Under the pieces are notes generated by a model that saw nothing but the letters and a program-made list of their open reading frames with translations, did no database searches and had not been told where the DNA came from. A stretch of 64,000 nucleotides of DNA from Odontocerum albicorne (Eukaryota > Arthropoda > Insecta > Trichoptera > Odontoceridae), in contig OX463842.1 in the NCBI GenBank assembly GCA_949825065.1, positions 51,706,526 through 51,770,525 of the forward strand. The letters run 5' to 3'. This document shows positions 32,485 through 42,284 of this stretch, piece by piece (within the stretch, counting starts at the first letter, position 1; each line of letters opens with the position of its first letter). The translations under genes and the position numbers were made by a program.

Positions 32485-32750
32485 CTTTGGACATACCATT
32501 TTAATGGATCTGGGCTTGTTGCCTTTCATTTGTCGTGTCCCTGTTAAACTAGGACTTTGTCTGTATCTCACTGAGGACATATACGAGTAGCATAAAAAAA
32601 TAAATCGATACTTCTTTCCGATTTTTGATTTTATGGAACCCCGTTGCACATTCTCATCAACCTGACAAACAGTGACACTCAATTACATACTCGTATGTAT
32701 ACATCACGCGAAATCAAACTACTCGCACTTCATCACCCCAGATAGACCAA
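32485..32750 (-). repeat. Dispersed repeat, inverted partner of 14700-14945
   Basis: The reverse complement matches 14700-14945 over most of its length, with cctcactgagatacag-type marks in reverse order (ctcactgaggacat at about 32568; cgatacttctttccga at 32608; ctgacaaacagtgacac at 32662). It adjoins the right end of mariner copy B. Confidence 0.75.
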
Positions 32751-33608
32751 AAACATGAATTCTACAATATACCGCACAATATCATAAAACTAAAAACAAA
32801 AATATATAAAATTATAAAACAACAAAAAACACCACATTCAAGACCTAACACAAACCTTTTCCACAATATTATTTTATTGTAACTCCATTTATTCTAGTTT
32901 GCCTGATTCACTTATTCTAGACTCCAGTCTATTTTTAATACTAGGCTAATGTATGCTTCTTCATTTTTTATTAAACAAAGTAAATTATTGTACAAACATT
33001 TGTCAAGGCTATACCAATATACAAATTTATTACTTAACTTATCTTAATTATATGTTATAATTTATGAACTTACTAAAACTTATTTTCCTACATGTCATTA
33101 TATTTTGTTTTTTACAATCTTAATATATGATTTCTTAAAAATAATTAACACCTACATACTACTTATAACTAGATAACAATTCTAACAATTAATTGTTTAG
33201 CAAAAACAAGTCCACTCGTTCAGGCTACTTGTATTCCATCACATTCACTCAGACCTTGGTCATCCCAGCTAATATAATATATGCTAGTCATAAACTTTTA
33301 CATACTTGTATTGTTCCAAATCAATCGAATAGGGTGGAGGATTATTACAGAGTTTTATGGGTTGTTGGTATTGGGGCTTTGCTGGTCTTGGGGTGTTGCT
33401 GGTCTTGTGGCGTGGAATGGTCTGCCTCCTAATGTCAGGCATATAGGTGGCGTTTTCAGCTTTGATAAAAATTGTTAACGGCGCTTTATTAATTGTTCTT
33501 TTGTTATTATTATTCAACGGAGCATTGGAGGCTGAGAAGATTAAAAACTTCAAGAAACTATTAGAAAGACATTTTTTGAAATATACATACATATTTACGT
33601 ACTCCCGC
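32751..33608. other. Unassigned AT-rich stretch
   Basis: No gene was recognised. Overlapping open frames on both strands at 33190-33640 have no motifs and compete for the same DNA, so none is called. Confidence 0.5.
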
Positions 33609-33609
33609 G

Positions 33610-33861
33610 CCGTTTTTCTGTCAGTGGAGGAAGAGAGAACATAGCGCCAGACTTTCCCATCTCAAAACACATCCTTACCCTCTTCTACATCTATATATCT
33701 TCTCATGCAAGCCCTGCGATTTCACTGACTTCCTTTTATTTATATCCTTGAAAATACCATAAATTTGATCAAATCATACTTTGCGTGGTCTTCCTATACC
33801 ACACTTTCTTTTCACATTTATATTTTATGTTTGATTTGTAAGTTTTCTTCATTAATTTATG
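33610..33861 (-). pseudogene. LINE C-terminus ('LSAYP' family), part downstream of MITE
   Basis: The minus strand reads VWYRKTTQSMI and, through frame changes, a tail equivalent to 'GRPRKTy.Dqi', 'kevcKDR..W' and a final 'SAYP.GK' near ctctcttcctccactgaca. It continues the reverse transcriptase segment on the far side of the 33862-34032 MITE. Confidence 0.6.
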
Positions 33862-34032
33862 TACAGTACCCAGCGGTAAGTTTAACACATCGTTTGTAGA
33901 GCGTCGTCTCTGCCATTCATACACGTGCTCCGTTGCAATTTGTCAGTCGTTACTGGACCGGACTGTTAGCGCATCGTGCGACAGAGACAACGCTCTACAA
34001 ACGATGTGTATTACTTTCCGCCGGGTACTGTA
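33862..34032. mobile_element. Tc1/mariner-type MITE inserted in a LINE
   Basis: A 171-bp unit with TA at both ends (33862-33863, 34031-34032) and ~50-bp imperfect terminal inverted repeats. The left reads CAGTACCCAGCGGTAAGTTT; the right read inward is CAGTACCCGGCGGAAAGTAA. Inside both lies CACATCGTTTGTAGAGCG. The TA target and CAGT start fit a non-autonomous pogo or Tc1-like element. It splits a minus-strand LINE frame at its edges. Confidence 0.88.
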
Positions 34033-34430
34033 TTCGAATATCAGCAAACTCTTCTTTATTTTACTTGAAACACCAGCTTTAAGTTTACATTCATCCCTAA
34101 CTACTTCATTCCAAATTCCATCATACATTGTTACCCCGTGTATTATTCTAATTGCACGCATATCTACAACATTTATTTGGCTTCTTTCAGTTGATTTTCA
34201 CGTTCCACTCCTATACATCAAAGTTTGCACTAAAATATTGTTGTGGACAATCATTTTAACATTTTTTGACATTTTCCGATTATTTTTTAGTGCCCCATTA
34301 ACTATGTTTCCTATCGCTTCACACGATATATATATTTTTATTTTTAACTTTCATTACGGACGGCCTTCAGAGTATTCCAGATACATCTTGGTAGGTATTA
34401 TTATAGTTCTGTATGTGTGTTAGTCTTCTT
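34033..34430 (-). pseudogene. LINE reverse transcriptase C-terminal segment, upstream of MITE
   Basis: The minus strand reads TLMYRSGT, then INVVDMRAIRIIHGVTMYDG and WNEVVRDECKLKAGVSSKIK up to the MITE edge. This is the 'VDMrAlRri.GVt..D.irNe.vR..C' block between the thumb and C-terminus of insect LINEs. Frames are broken upstream of 34165. Confidence 0.65.
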
Positions 34431-34636
34431 GCAGCGTGTGTAGCTGGCTACATGAAGTGTTTTTATAATTCTTGATCTTGATATAAGTGTATTTAATTAA
34501 GAGCAATTAGATTGTTTACAAACATTTTTTCATCGATATTCCTACTCGATATTTTACAAATATCGAATGAGAATGTATGTGGTTTTTAGTATGATATTGC
34601 AGCATGATATTCTGTATCTAACTCAACAAATCAGTC

Positions 34637-35658
34637 TTAACCCTTTATAGGGCAAGTTTTTATTTTTGAGATATTGAGATTTTATTGAATAAATCATTAT
34701 TATGTGTATCAAATCAACTTTATTTCTTCGAAAGTGTGTTTTACAATATTTTTTTTGGAAATGAGGCGGTCGCATATGAGACTTGTGCCCATTTCAGGGG
34801 TCACGTCAGTGGTCACAAAAGTGACCAATGATTGTTTAGGTAATAATATCTAAGTTAAGGTTGTATTAGGAAATAAAACTCTTATAATCATATAACATAT
34901 CAATGTTGTTTATAGTTAAGGCATTAACGTTGTGGAGGTTTAAAGACATTGTAAATTATTTTTAACAAACACTGTTTATTCCACTTTTTTGTGACGGTAT
35001 AACCCTACCGGTTTCAAGGCTTTCACCTTATCTTCAGGGGAGCGCAAACAAGACTAAATGTTGTTCGAACTGGTACCGATATAGATACTTCAACGGTTGG
35101 AGGTGGGGGGGGGGGTGAGAGGAATACTAGGGATAATTTCGGCCAAGAGCGGGGAGATTTTGGGGAAATAACTGTTCAACAGATGCTCCGATCGGTATAC
35201 TGACTTAGAAATTTCTAGGGCCTCTAATCTGTCCAATTTATTTCCGTTGCCGCTAATATGTAAGAATTTGGCATCATCGATAGAGATAGTATGATTGTCA
35301 CGGTGACAATGATTAGCCATTTCAGAATAAATTAGAGGATTTGTTAAGGCAGATTGGTGTTCACGAAATCTCTTTTCAAAAGATCTTATATGATATATAA
35401 TGAATGGGGATTTACTTATAATACCTATTTACATATTTGACAATAAATTGACCGGATGTTTAGATCGTTGCTACTGAACATGCAGCTAACTTCACGACGA
35501 TCCGTCTTAAATAAGACCTCTGCCCGTCCACTACATTTGCCAATTTGACATTTGTGTTACTTAAAAACGTTTCATAAAGAAAATGAATCCTTATAAGTAT
35601 AACCATAAGGGTGGTCGCATATGCGACCGATTTCTGCTTATGCCCGTTAAAAGGTTAA
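34637..35658. mobile_element. TTAA-flanked piggyBac-like element holding a Penelope-like insertion
   Basis: TTAA at 34637-34640 and 35655-35658 bound termini that read inward CCCTTTATAGGGCAAG and CCTTTTAACGGGCATAAG. A GGTCGCATATGNGAC motif occurs in both halves (34768-34781 and 35613-35627). No transposase is visible, so it is a short non-autonomous element. Its termini differ from the five-copy MITE family. The Penelope-like fragment at 34904-35393 lies inside it and is therefore younger. Confidence 0.75.
34904..35393 (-). pseudogene. Penelope-like element: GIY-YIG C-terminus plus 3' terminal repeat
   Basis: The minus strand opens at ~35393 with RSFEKRFREHQSAL, then EMANHCHRDNHTISIDDAKF, LHISGNGNKLDRLEALEISK and YRSEHLLNSYFPKISPLLAE, and stops near 35090. 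The order 'RsF..Rf.EH..a', 'A.H....H.i..d..iLh....G.kld.LE.lEI' is the second half of the GIY-YIG endonuclease domain that ends Penelope-like proteins. Within ~40 bp after the frame comes TCTTGTTTGCGCTCCCCTGA, which starts the repeat unit seen in ten other places. It continues through GAAACCGGTAGGG and AAAGTGGAATAAACAG to ..TTAACTATAAAC at ~34904. The reverse transcriptase and the start of the domain are lost. A poly-G run (about 35105-35115 on the plus strand) interrupts the tail. Confidence 0.85.
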
Positions 35659-36859
35659 GTTCACATTCTTTTCTAATAATTACATTCCGTATTCTGTAAT
35701 ACATTCTCATCACATGTATTGTGTTTGTAATACTTACAATACATTCTCATCACATGTATTGTGTTTGTAATACTTATAATACAAATGAAACAAATATAAA
35801 TCGCAATACTTCGTATCGACTTGAACTGATGTGGATGGAAGGAAGGATGTAATTGAAATGTTATGAAGTCTGTATTTTAAACGTATATTGTATTTTTTGA
35901 TTTGTTTTCAATTGAAATCTTTCTCCTTTTGTTTTGATATATTTTACTTAAGTTGTCAAAACAATACGCTCATCCGCATACAAGAAACGGCAAGTAATCT
36001 TGTGATAAAGTTTTATCTCGATAAAAAAAATACATTTAAGAAGTCGGAAGAGGGTAAAAAGTTAAGGCCAAGTAACGGGATTGATTTTTTAATAACGCTT
36101 TAAGATTATTATTGGGCGTTTAGTTAAGACACGTCCTTATTGGATTGAGTTTACTTACTGCATAACTAAATGTATTTATTATTATTTAACATAAACTTCG
36201 TTTTACTTTTTATTACTGCTCAATTGACGTTATTATCAAAATAGTTACCACAAGTTTGTATCTAAATTTTGCGGAACTCCATATTAGAATATTTAAGAAC
36301 AAATTACTTAAAAACGCAACTAATTGCGTTAATCCATGATACACGTACTTTTTACCTTATGAATGTATACAGCACTTGATTGTTTAGGGAATCGGTCGTT
36401 AAGGAAGAGATGATGATGATTGTTGATAAATAAATAAACTCGTTAAATCGCAATGCGGAAAGAGAGAGTTTTTATTTTTATAGTAACGTAGGTATTTATA
36501 TCTTTTTAGAATGTGCGTGAGAGTGCGCTTTCGATATGCTTACGTCTCTCCTCTGTGAATGCAGAAACGGTTATTGTCGTATGTAGCTATTCATCTAAAT
36601 ACGGAACTGGTGAGATAGCCGTGGTGCGTTCTCTCTGGCGTGTGGTGCGGTCGTTCGGCCGGCGTCAATGGCCGGCATGTGACCTTCGGACTGTTTACTA
36701 TGATTTATCGAGGAATCCAAGGTCGTTTCATCGGTCATTGACCGTATGTATGCGACAATATTCCGCGACGACCGCCACAATTGAATCCGAATGCATACAA
36801 CACTTGATTGAATCTGAATGCATACAACACTTGATAGAATCTGAATGCATACAACACTT
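35659..36859. other. Unassigned stretch with two short tandem repeats
   Basis: A 40-bp unit (acattctcatcacatgtatt...) is duplicated at 35701-35780. A GC-richer patch at about 36500-36780 contains open frames on both strands but no motif. It is followed by three copies of a 27-28-bp unit (gaatgcatacaacacttgat) at 36788-36860, directly before a LINE 3' end. Confidence 0.6.
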
Positions 36860-37292
36860 GACAACAGATATTGTCTATTGGCCTTTCCAGTTCACCGCTC
36901 CTCTTTTCTTACGTCGTTCTTTACTGTCCATAGAGAGATACTCTGGAATCAGTTACAAACCAATATAAGACTCGCTCCGTCCTTGGCATGCTTTAAGAAG
37001 CGATTGAAAAAACTCTTAATTTCTAGTCAGTAAAATAACGTGTTTTCCTTTCCTCTCCACCATCCCTTTCTTTCCTTTTGATTGACGATATCTCACTTTA
37101 TATGAAAAATAATGTTCGAGTGATTGTCCATCTTTGTGGGGTTCGTGGGATTATGGATTTTGTAGGGATTGATAGCTATTTGAATGATTTATATGACCAC
37201 GTAACTTGCTTCATTTACTTTTGTATGGTTGGCTGGAAGAGATGGCCGCCTGGCAATAAGTCCGATAGATTGTATTTGCAATAAAAGTGTTA
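36860..37292 (+). mobile_element. Jockey/CR1-like LINE 3' end, 5'-truncated
   Basis: Starts at CTATTGGCCTTTCCAGTTCA, which corresponds to the reverse transcriptase C-terminus: an open segment AFPVHRSSFLTSFFTVHREILWNQLQTN...LAPSLACFKKRLKK is readable at 36872-37027. The 3' untranslated marks atatctcactttatatgaaa, cgaccacgtaacttgctt (as tgaccacgtaac) and attgtatttgcaataaaagt follow. Compared with 10660-11240 it lacks ~20 bp (cacgtatgtggtt region). Confidence 0.8.
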
Positions 37293-37685
37293 AATAAATA
37301 AATAAACACTTGTCCTGTTTATATCTCACTAAAGGAGGCCTTGGGATAAGAGGTTGAAACATGTGTGGCAAGGATTTATGTTATAAGTGGAAAACAAAAG
37401 AAATGTATTATTTTTAAGTTTAAATTTTCTCAAATTTATTTTGTTATAACATGTATTTCTGAAGATTTTCCTAGTATTGTTATATTGAAAATAACTGTTA
37501 GAAATGAATCGTAGTAAAAGAATAAACAAAAATAATATTCTATGTAGTTTTCTTCCATAATACTTGCAGCACATCACTACGTGCATTTCAATACACATTG
37601 TATCTTCCTCGGATAAAGTATTCGTCATTTGAACAGCATATTACTTTAACTAAAATTTATAATTTATGTTTTATGGAAAATGAAT
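37293..37685. other. Unassigned spacer
   Basis: I see nothing beyond AT-rich unique sequence. Confidence 0.5.
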
Positions 37686-37822
37686 ACAGTGAACCCCCGT
37701 TTTTACGTGCCTGGAATTCACGTTTTCCCGCTATTTGCGTTTCATTTTTCCAATCCCGTTTTATTTTAGTACATTTAGTAACCGCTTTTATGTTTTTATT
37801 TCCCGCAATTTACGTTTGAAAT
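37686..37822. repeat. Single pogo/Tigger-like terminus
   Basis: ACAGTGAACCCCCGTTTTTA followed by CGTGCCTGGAATTCACGTTT and several further TTACG/TTTGCG motifs resembles a pogo/Tigger terminal and subterminal region (CAGTgaacCcCCg...). No matching right end was found nearby, so only one end survives. Confidence 0.45.
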
Positions 37823-37950
37823 GTTTAAAATGCAAATCAATTTATAAACCTATTTAATTAAATGCGCGACGATTTAAAATATTTAAAATGAATATTAGGA
37901 AGCAGAAATATGTTGTTTCTATTTATGGACACGCGTACTAATATAATACC

Positions 37951-38062
37951 AACCACATTATATGATCATAGAATTCACATCCAAAATACAAGTAATAAGA
38001 TCAACCAGATCATACAATAAACATCCGAAACCCAAGTTATAATACCAACTACATTATATGAT
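37951..38062. repeat. ~96-bp tandem duplication, left part
   Basis: The unit beginning aaccacattatatgatcatag at 37951 recurs at about 38047, where the palindromic element P8 interrupts it. It resumes at 38338 and decays into A/C-rich imperfect repeats to about 38600. Confidence 0.7.
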
Positions 38063-38337
38063 ATGTTGTTTATAGTTAAGGCATTAACATTGTGTAGGTT
38101 AAAAGACATTGTAATTTATTTTTAACAAACACTGTTTATTCCACTTTTTTATGACGGTATAACACTACCGGTTTCAAGGCTTTCACCTCATCTTCAGGGG
38201 AGCGCAAACAAGATGTCTTGTTCAAACAAGATGTCTTGTACGCTCCCCTGAAGATGAGGTGAAAGCCTTGAAACCGGTAGGGTTATACCGTCATAAAAAA
38301 GTGGAATAAACAGTGTTTGATAAAAATAAATTACAAA
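38063..38337. mobile_element. Inverted pair of Penelope-like 3' repeats (copy P8)
   Basis: The best-preserved palindrome: antisense long arm (TTGTTTATAGTTAAGGCATT ... GCGCAAACAAG), a short spacer with agatgtcttgttc, then a sense short arm ending ..AAATTACAAA. CTGAAGA at 38248-38254 and GAAA at 38270-38273 flank a GAGG/CCTT pairable segment. CGGTA...TACCG follows. The flanks ACATTATATGAT at 38051-38062 and 38338-38349 form a 12-bp target duplication within a tandem unit. Confidence 0.9.
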
Positions 38338-38600
38338 ACATTATATGATCATAGATTTCACATCAAAAACACAAGTAATAATATAAACTAGACGACAAGA
38401 TCATCAGAAAAACGAGTAATAAAATCAACAAACCAAGACGATTGTAGACCACACATTCAAAACACAAGAAAAAAAACAAGATCAAAGCCAAACATCCAAA
38501 TCAGAAGAAAAAAGAACATTCAATAAACTAGATCATAGATCACACATCCGAAGCACAAGAAATAATACCGATCAAGTAACAAGATACTAGATCTCACATC
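38338..38600. repeat. Degenerate A/C-rich tandem region
   Basis: Continuation of the ~96-bp unit and then loosely repeated motifs such as cacacatcc, acaagtaataa and gatcatagat. Periodicity fades to the right. Confidence 0.5.
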
Positions 38601-39783
38601 CCATGAAAATAAATCGTTTTCGAGAACATGATTAAATCAAATATTTCTTAAAAATATGAAATTTAAGAAAAAAATTAAATTAAGGTAATGAAGGAGGTAA
38701 TCGTTAAAGCTCAAAGAACATTTAGTTTAAATATCTCTACCCAGTTACGCAATTGGGGTACATTATCGTATATTGTTTTTAATCTGTTTAATAATATTAT
38801 ATAACCACTAGAAAGGTAAATATTACTTCCCCAACATTTCGAGTGAGCCTTTTAATATCACGGAAATTCACAACCTTTCTGAAAAGTTAATATTTTCATG
38901 GTAAAAAAAAAACATTAGTTGAGTCGACCATATACTTCCAGTATCCCCTTTATTTAACGTTACAAAGCACTTAAATTAAAATAAGTTACCCACGAGAGGA
39001 AAAAAAAAATGCGAGATTGAGTAACCGAACTTCATTGTTCTTGTTTGCTCATATCTTTTTGCAGATTTTCCGCATTATTACTTCCCTTACTCATATAACT
39101 TTGAGAAAAGCCCATTTAAAAACTCCAATTACTTTCCACCGCTTTACCCAGTCGACATGTGGAAAGCTTCTTTACGCGAATAACGAATTTCCTTCACGGC
39201 AAACATTGTTAATGTTCGCGCTGATTTTATCGCGAGGTTCAATTATTGAATATTTTAAGACCTTATTCGACCTGTAATATTTAAAATATGTACTACATGT
39301 GATAAAAGGGCACAAATAATATTATCAATATTTCTGTTCTTCGTATTTGATTTAATTACAAATATCAATCATAAAAGGGTTAATTACATTTCATTCAACA
39401 TTTAGAGAGCACACTTTTCTCAAGCGTGCTTCAAATGTGTAAAGTCGAATTTATATTTGCACAAGAATAAAATTCATATTCATAAAGCATCGAAATACAT
39501 AGTTGATTTAATAAAAATGGCTGAAAGCAATTTGAAGAGTTTCAGGATAGGAAATAAACGAAAAGAGCCATTTTTAATTACGTACTGTCTCTGAATATAA
39601 TTTTAATTAATTAATTTTACTTTGACACTTTATCGCAAATTCATCTGACAAATTGATAACGTTAAAGTGATCATATGTGTTCCATAAGAAGGTGTATGTG
39701 TTAGGTTTTGAAACTGAAAAGTCATGCGATCTCTCCTCTCTATCTACCTCGGTAGGGAAAATGAGTAATTATATGTGTTTGCC
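38601..39783. other. Unassigned intergenic stretch
   Basis: No gene was recognised in ~1.2 kb of AT-rich sequence. The 86-codon open frame at 39017-39277 shows no motif. Confidence 0.5.
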
Positions 39784-40275
39784 TTTAATAAGAAATCAAA
39801 GATTTTCGAATCCAATAACATGGAATTAAACCTCCGCAAACAATTGGTCAAAACATATGTGTGGAGTATTTTGATGAATGGTTGCGAGACATGATGCATA
39901 GGCGAATGTGATCGAAACAGATTTGACGCCTTCGAGATGTGGACATATAGACGAATCCTTTAGGATTTCAGATATCACATTACAAATGACGAGGTTCTCA
40001 GTAGGGTCGAATAAACCAGGCACCTGTCAAACACCATATCGGAAAGACGTGCAGAATGCTGCGACATGAAAATCTCCTGCACCATATACTGGAGGGAATG
40101 ATTGAGGGATCGACTGGTAGAGGGTGTCCTCGCCAAGAGTATCTGGAGCAAATATGCCACGATATGGACTGCATCAGAGCATACAGAGCTCAAGAGGATT
40201 GCTGAGGACCAAGCGGAGTGGAAGAGGAGATGCAGAGCTTAGCTGCTAACCAATCCCCAGGATTGAAACTGTGAA
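39784..40275 (+). pseudogene. LINE reverse transcriptase C-terminal part (family of 53960)
   Basis: The plus strand reads, with frameshifts, FNKKSKIFESNNME, LRKQLVKTYVWSILMNGCET, FEMWTYRRIL, NDEVLSRV and IGKTCRML, then EYLEQICHDMDC and TELKRI. The run 'LVKtYvWSiLmyGCE.W...eaFEMW.yRRiLrI' and 'GR.RREYleQI..D....Y.ELKR' is the C-terminal region of an insect LINE. It is closely similar to 53960-54690, which shares long identical stretches. There is no catalytic motif and it is inactive. Confidence 0.75.
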
Positions 40276-41384
40276 GATGTGTTTTTAAGTATGATAAAAT
40301 TTAATACTTAAAATATCTCAAAAATTTTATTCAAGTTCTTAAAACAAGATTAAAAAAAATCATTTTCTTTCCTTTTCTTAAATTTATTTTATCAGTTATT
40401 TATTATGTAAATACAAGAATAATTTTGTAACATTTTTTCATCAAAATCGGCCAGAAAAAAAAACTGTCCAGGACTCGCTCACAAACGATGCCGATATGTC
40501 AAAAGCTAATGATTTGGTTAACTTTTGATATCTCAGCATCGACTTCTCAGAGTAATACACTAAAGTATCTTCTGACTTGTATTAATTTATTTTTAATCTT
40601 TGTTAAATTATTCGTACAGTACCCTTCAACATGCATAAATACATCATACAAACATGTTGTAGATCGCAGGTGGAAGGCGAAATTGTTATTGGTCCCAGTA
40701 AACGAGTCTTCGGGCTAAGAATCATTGGAGTAGACTAGATAGTCACAGTTCGCCGTCGCACGTGTTTGAAATACTCGGTATTGTGAGAAGGCAACATTTT
40801 TAACGCTGTGATATTTTTATTATTATTTTAGAGCATCTTCAGGAATTGAAATCGAAACTCCCAGGCAGACAAGCATTTTACCACATTGGTCACCGTTGGT
40901 CGTTGGTGTATTTTACAATAATTTTCACATCAAAGATTGATTTTCTTTTGTGTTACAATTATTTATTTATTTATTTTGAATGGCTTTTGCAATAATCAAT
41001 TTTCTGTACCAAAATTATACTTCTAAAAACGTTAAAATTTTCCAAATCTAAGTGAGGACAGCAATCAAACAAACTTAAAAATACATCATACAATAACAAA
41101 AATAATCAAGACTTGATGCAATAATCAATTAAAACGGAAAAACATTTATGGATTCACAAAAGACAAGAAAATCAACAATTAATATAAAGAATATTAATAA
41201 GAAAGTGTTTTTAATTAATTAGGATTAATTTTAAATTAATATAAACATAGTTAAAGAAATAGTAAAAACTGCGACGGGTTCTTCAATACCGAATGCTCTC
41301 CGATCAACCCGGGATGTATCGAGATGAAAGGAGACCATTAAAAGGGACATCCTCAGACATGAGGGACAGGACCACGGAGTGAAA
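40276..41384. other. Unassigned intergenic stretch
   Basis: No gene was recognised. AT-rich, with a run of TTATTTATTTATTT near 40961-40975. Confidence 0.5.
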
Positions 41385-41500
41385 AAAAAACTCTTCTACT
41401 TGGGAAGTATGTTCTCAGACGGTGAAAAAATGGAGCGAGATATTAAATAGTGAGTTGTACCAGGAAACAAAGTCAACGAGGCACTACATACCTATATATT
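41385..41500 (+). pseudogene. LINE reverse transcriptase scrap
   Basis: The plus strand reads LFYLGSMFSDGEKMERDIK, then after a frameshift PGNKVNEAL. This is the 'f.YLGs.fs.DG.m..dI..RI..gnkv.gaL' block that follows the catalytic site of LINE reverse transcriptases. Only ~35 residues are recognisable. Confidence 0.6.
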
Positions 41501-41652
41501 CAAACTACGAATTGATTCATGGAAGTGAATACCTTACCACTATAACCTATCTCACTCATCTCTGCTTTCTGTCTTTTTATATACAAATTTACACAAGAAG
41601 TAAATAGGTACCTATTTATTTATTGTGCAATTAATATCCGTTAGGATTTGCG

Positions 41653-42282
41653 TTAACCTTTTCCTTCCTATGCTAAAGAAAACCGCGCGTTCCGGTGCTG
41701 TGTATTCAATACACATCAATACACATGTAAAAATGAGCGATTTAAAATCGGAAAAAAATAAGAACATTTATCATAGCCAATCGCTTAAATTAATTAAATT
41801 TGAAGTCAAAAGTGATAATAATTGAAATGTAATTGCTGAAAACATGAAAAAAAAACAACAGCCGACGTTCACAAAACGGGCGAAGAGACCACCTGAAATG
41901 GATGCCCGAAAGCTACTGAAGCGAGAGAAGCGAGCGAACTGAGATTCTATTTCTTGCGTATCCATATACCGAAACAGAGTGAGAGTGAAACGTGAATAGC
42001 GTCGCTTCTCACCCATAGCGGTTTTTTAGAATGAATATACCTACGTCACACACTGGCACAAGTATGATTGTATTAGTGAATTTATTCATGATTTTCATAA
42101 AATATCTCTGCTGTCGCCGATAGGTGGTAATTATTATTAATATTATTTTTTTCATTCAATGCGTAAATGTATTACGGAGAAATACCTCAAATCTGAACCC
42201 AGTATTTAATACATTGATAGAGATATTAAAGTTTTTAGAAGCAATGTGTACTAGTTAGACATCACAGGGAAGGAATGGTAAA
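41653..42282 (-). mobile_element. TTAA-flanked piggyBac-like MITE, copy 3
   Basis: Reverse orientation: TTAA at 41653-41656, then CCTTTTCCTTCCTATGC; the other end is catcacagggaaggaatgg + a mutated TAAA at 42279-42282. It is similar over its full length to copies 1, 2, 4 and 5. The open frames at 41625-41825 and 41771-42016 lie inside it and are incidental. Confidence 0.85.
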
Positions 42283-42284
42283 GA

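Noticed and set aside
33460..33530. Similarity of ccgttgaataataataaca (33480-33521, complement) to the start of the 61.4-kb mariner remnant
   Set aside because: The match is a short low-complexity AAT-rich run and does not extend.
34004..34423. 139-codon plus-strand open frame as a gene
   Set aside because: It is the antisense shadow of a minus-strand LINE reverse transcriptase segment and a MITE.
34902..35065. 9-bp repeat AATGTTGTT as target duplication of a single 3' repeat
   Set aside because: The Penelope coding end continues directly past 35057, so the right copy of AATGTTGTT is internal to the element and not flanking DNA.
36513..36968. 151-codon plus-strand open frame as a gene
   Set aside because: The antisense strand is open over the same DNA, the end runs through a tandem triplication into a LINE 3' end, and no domain is visible.
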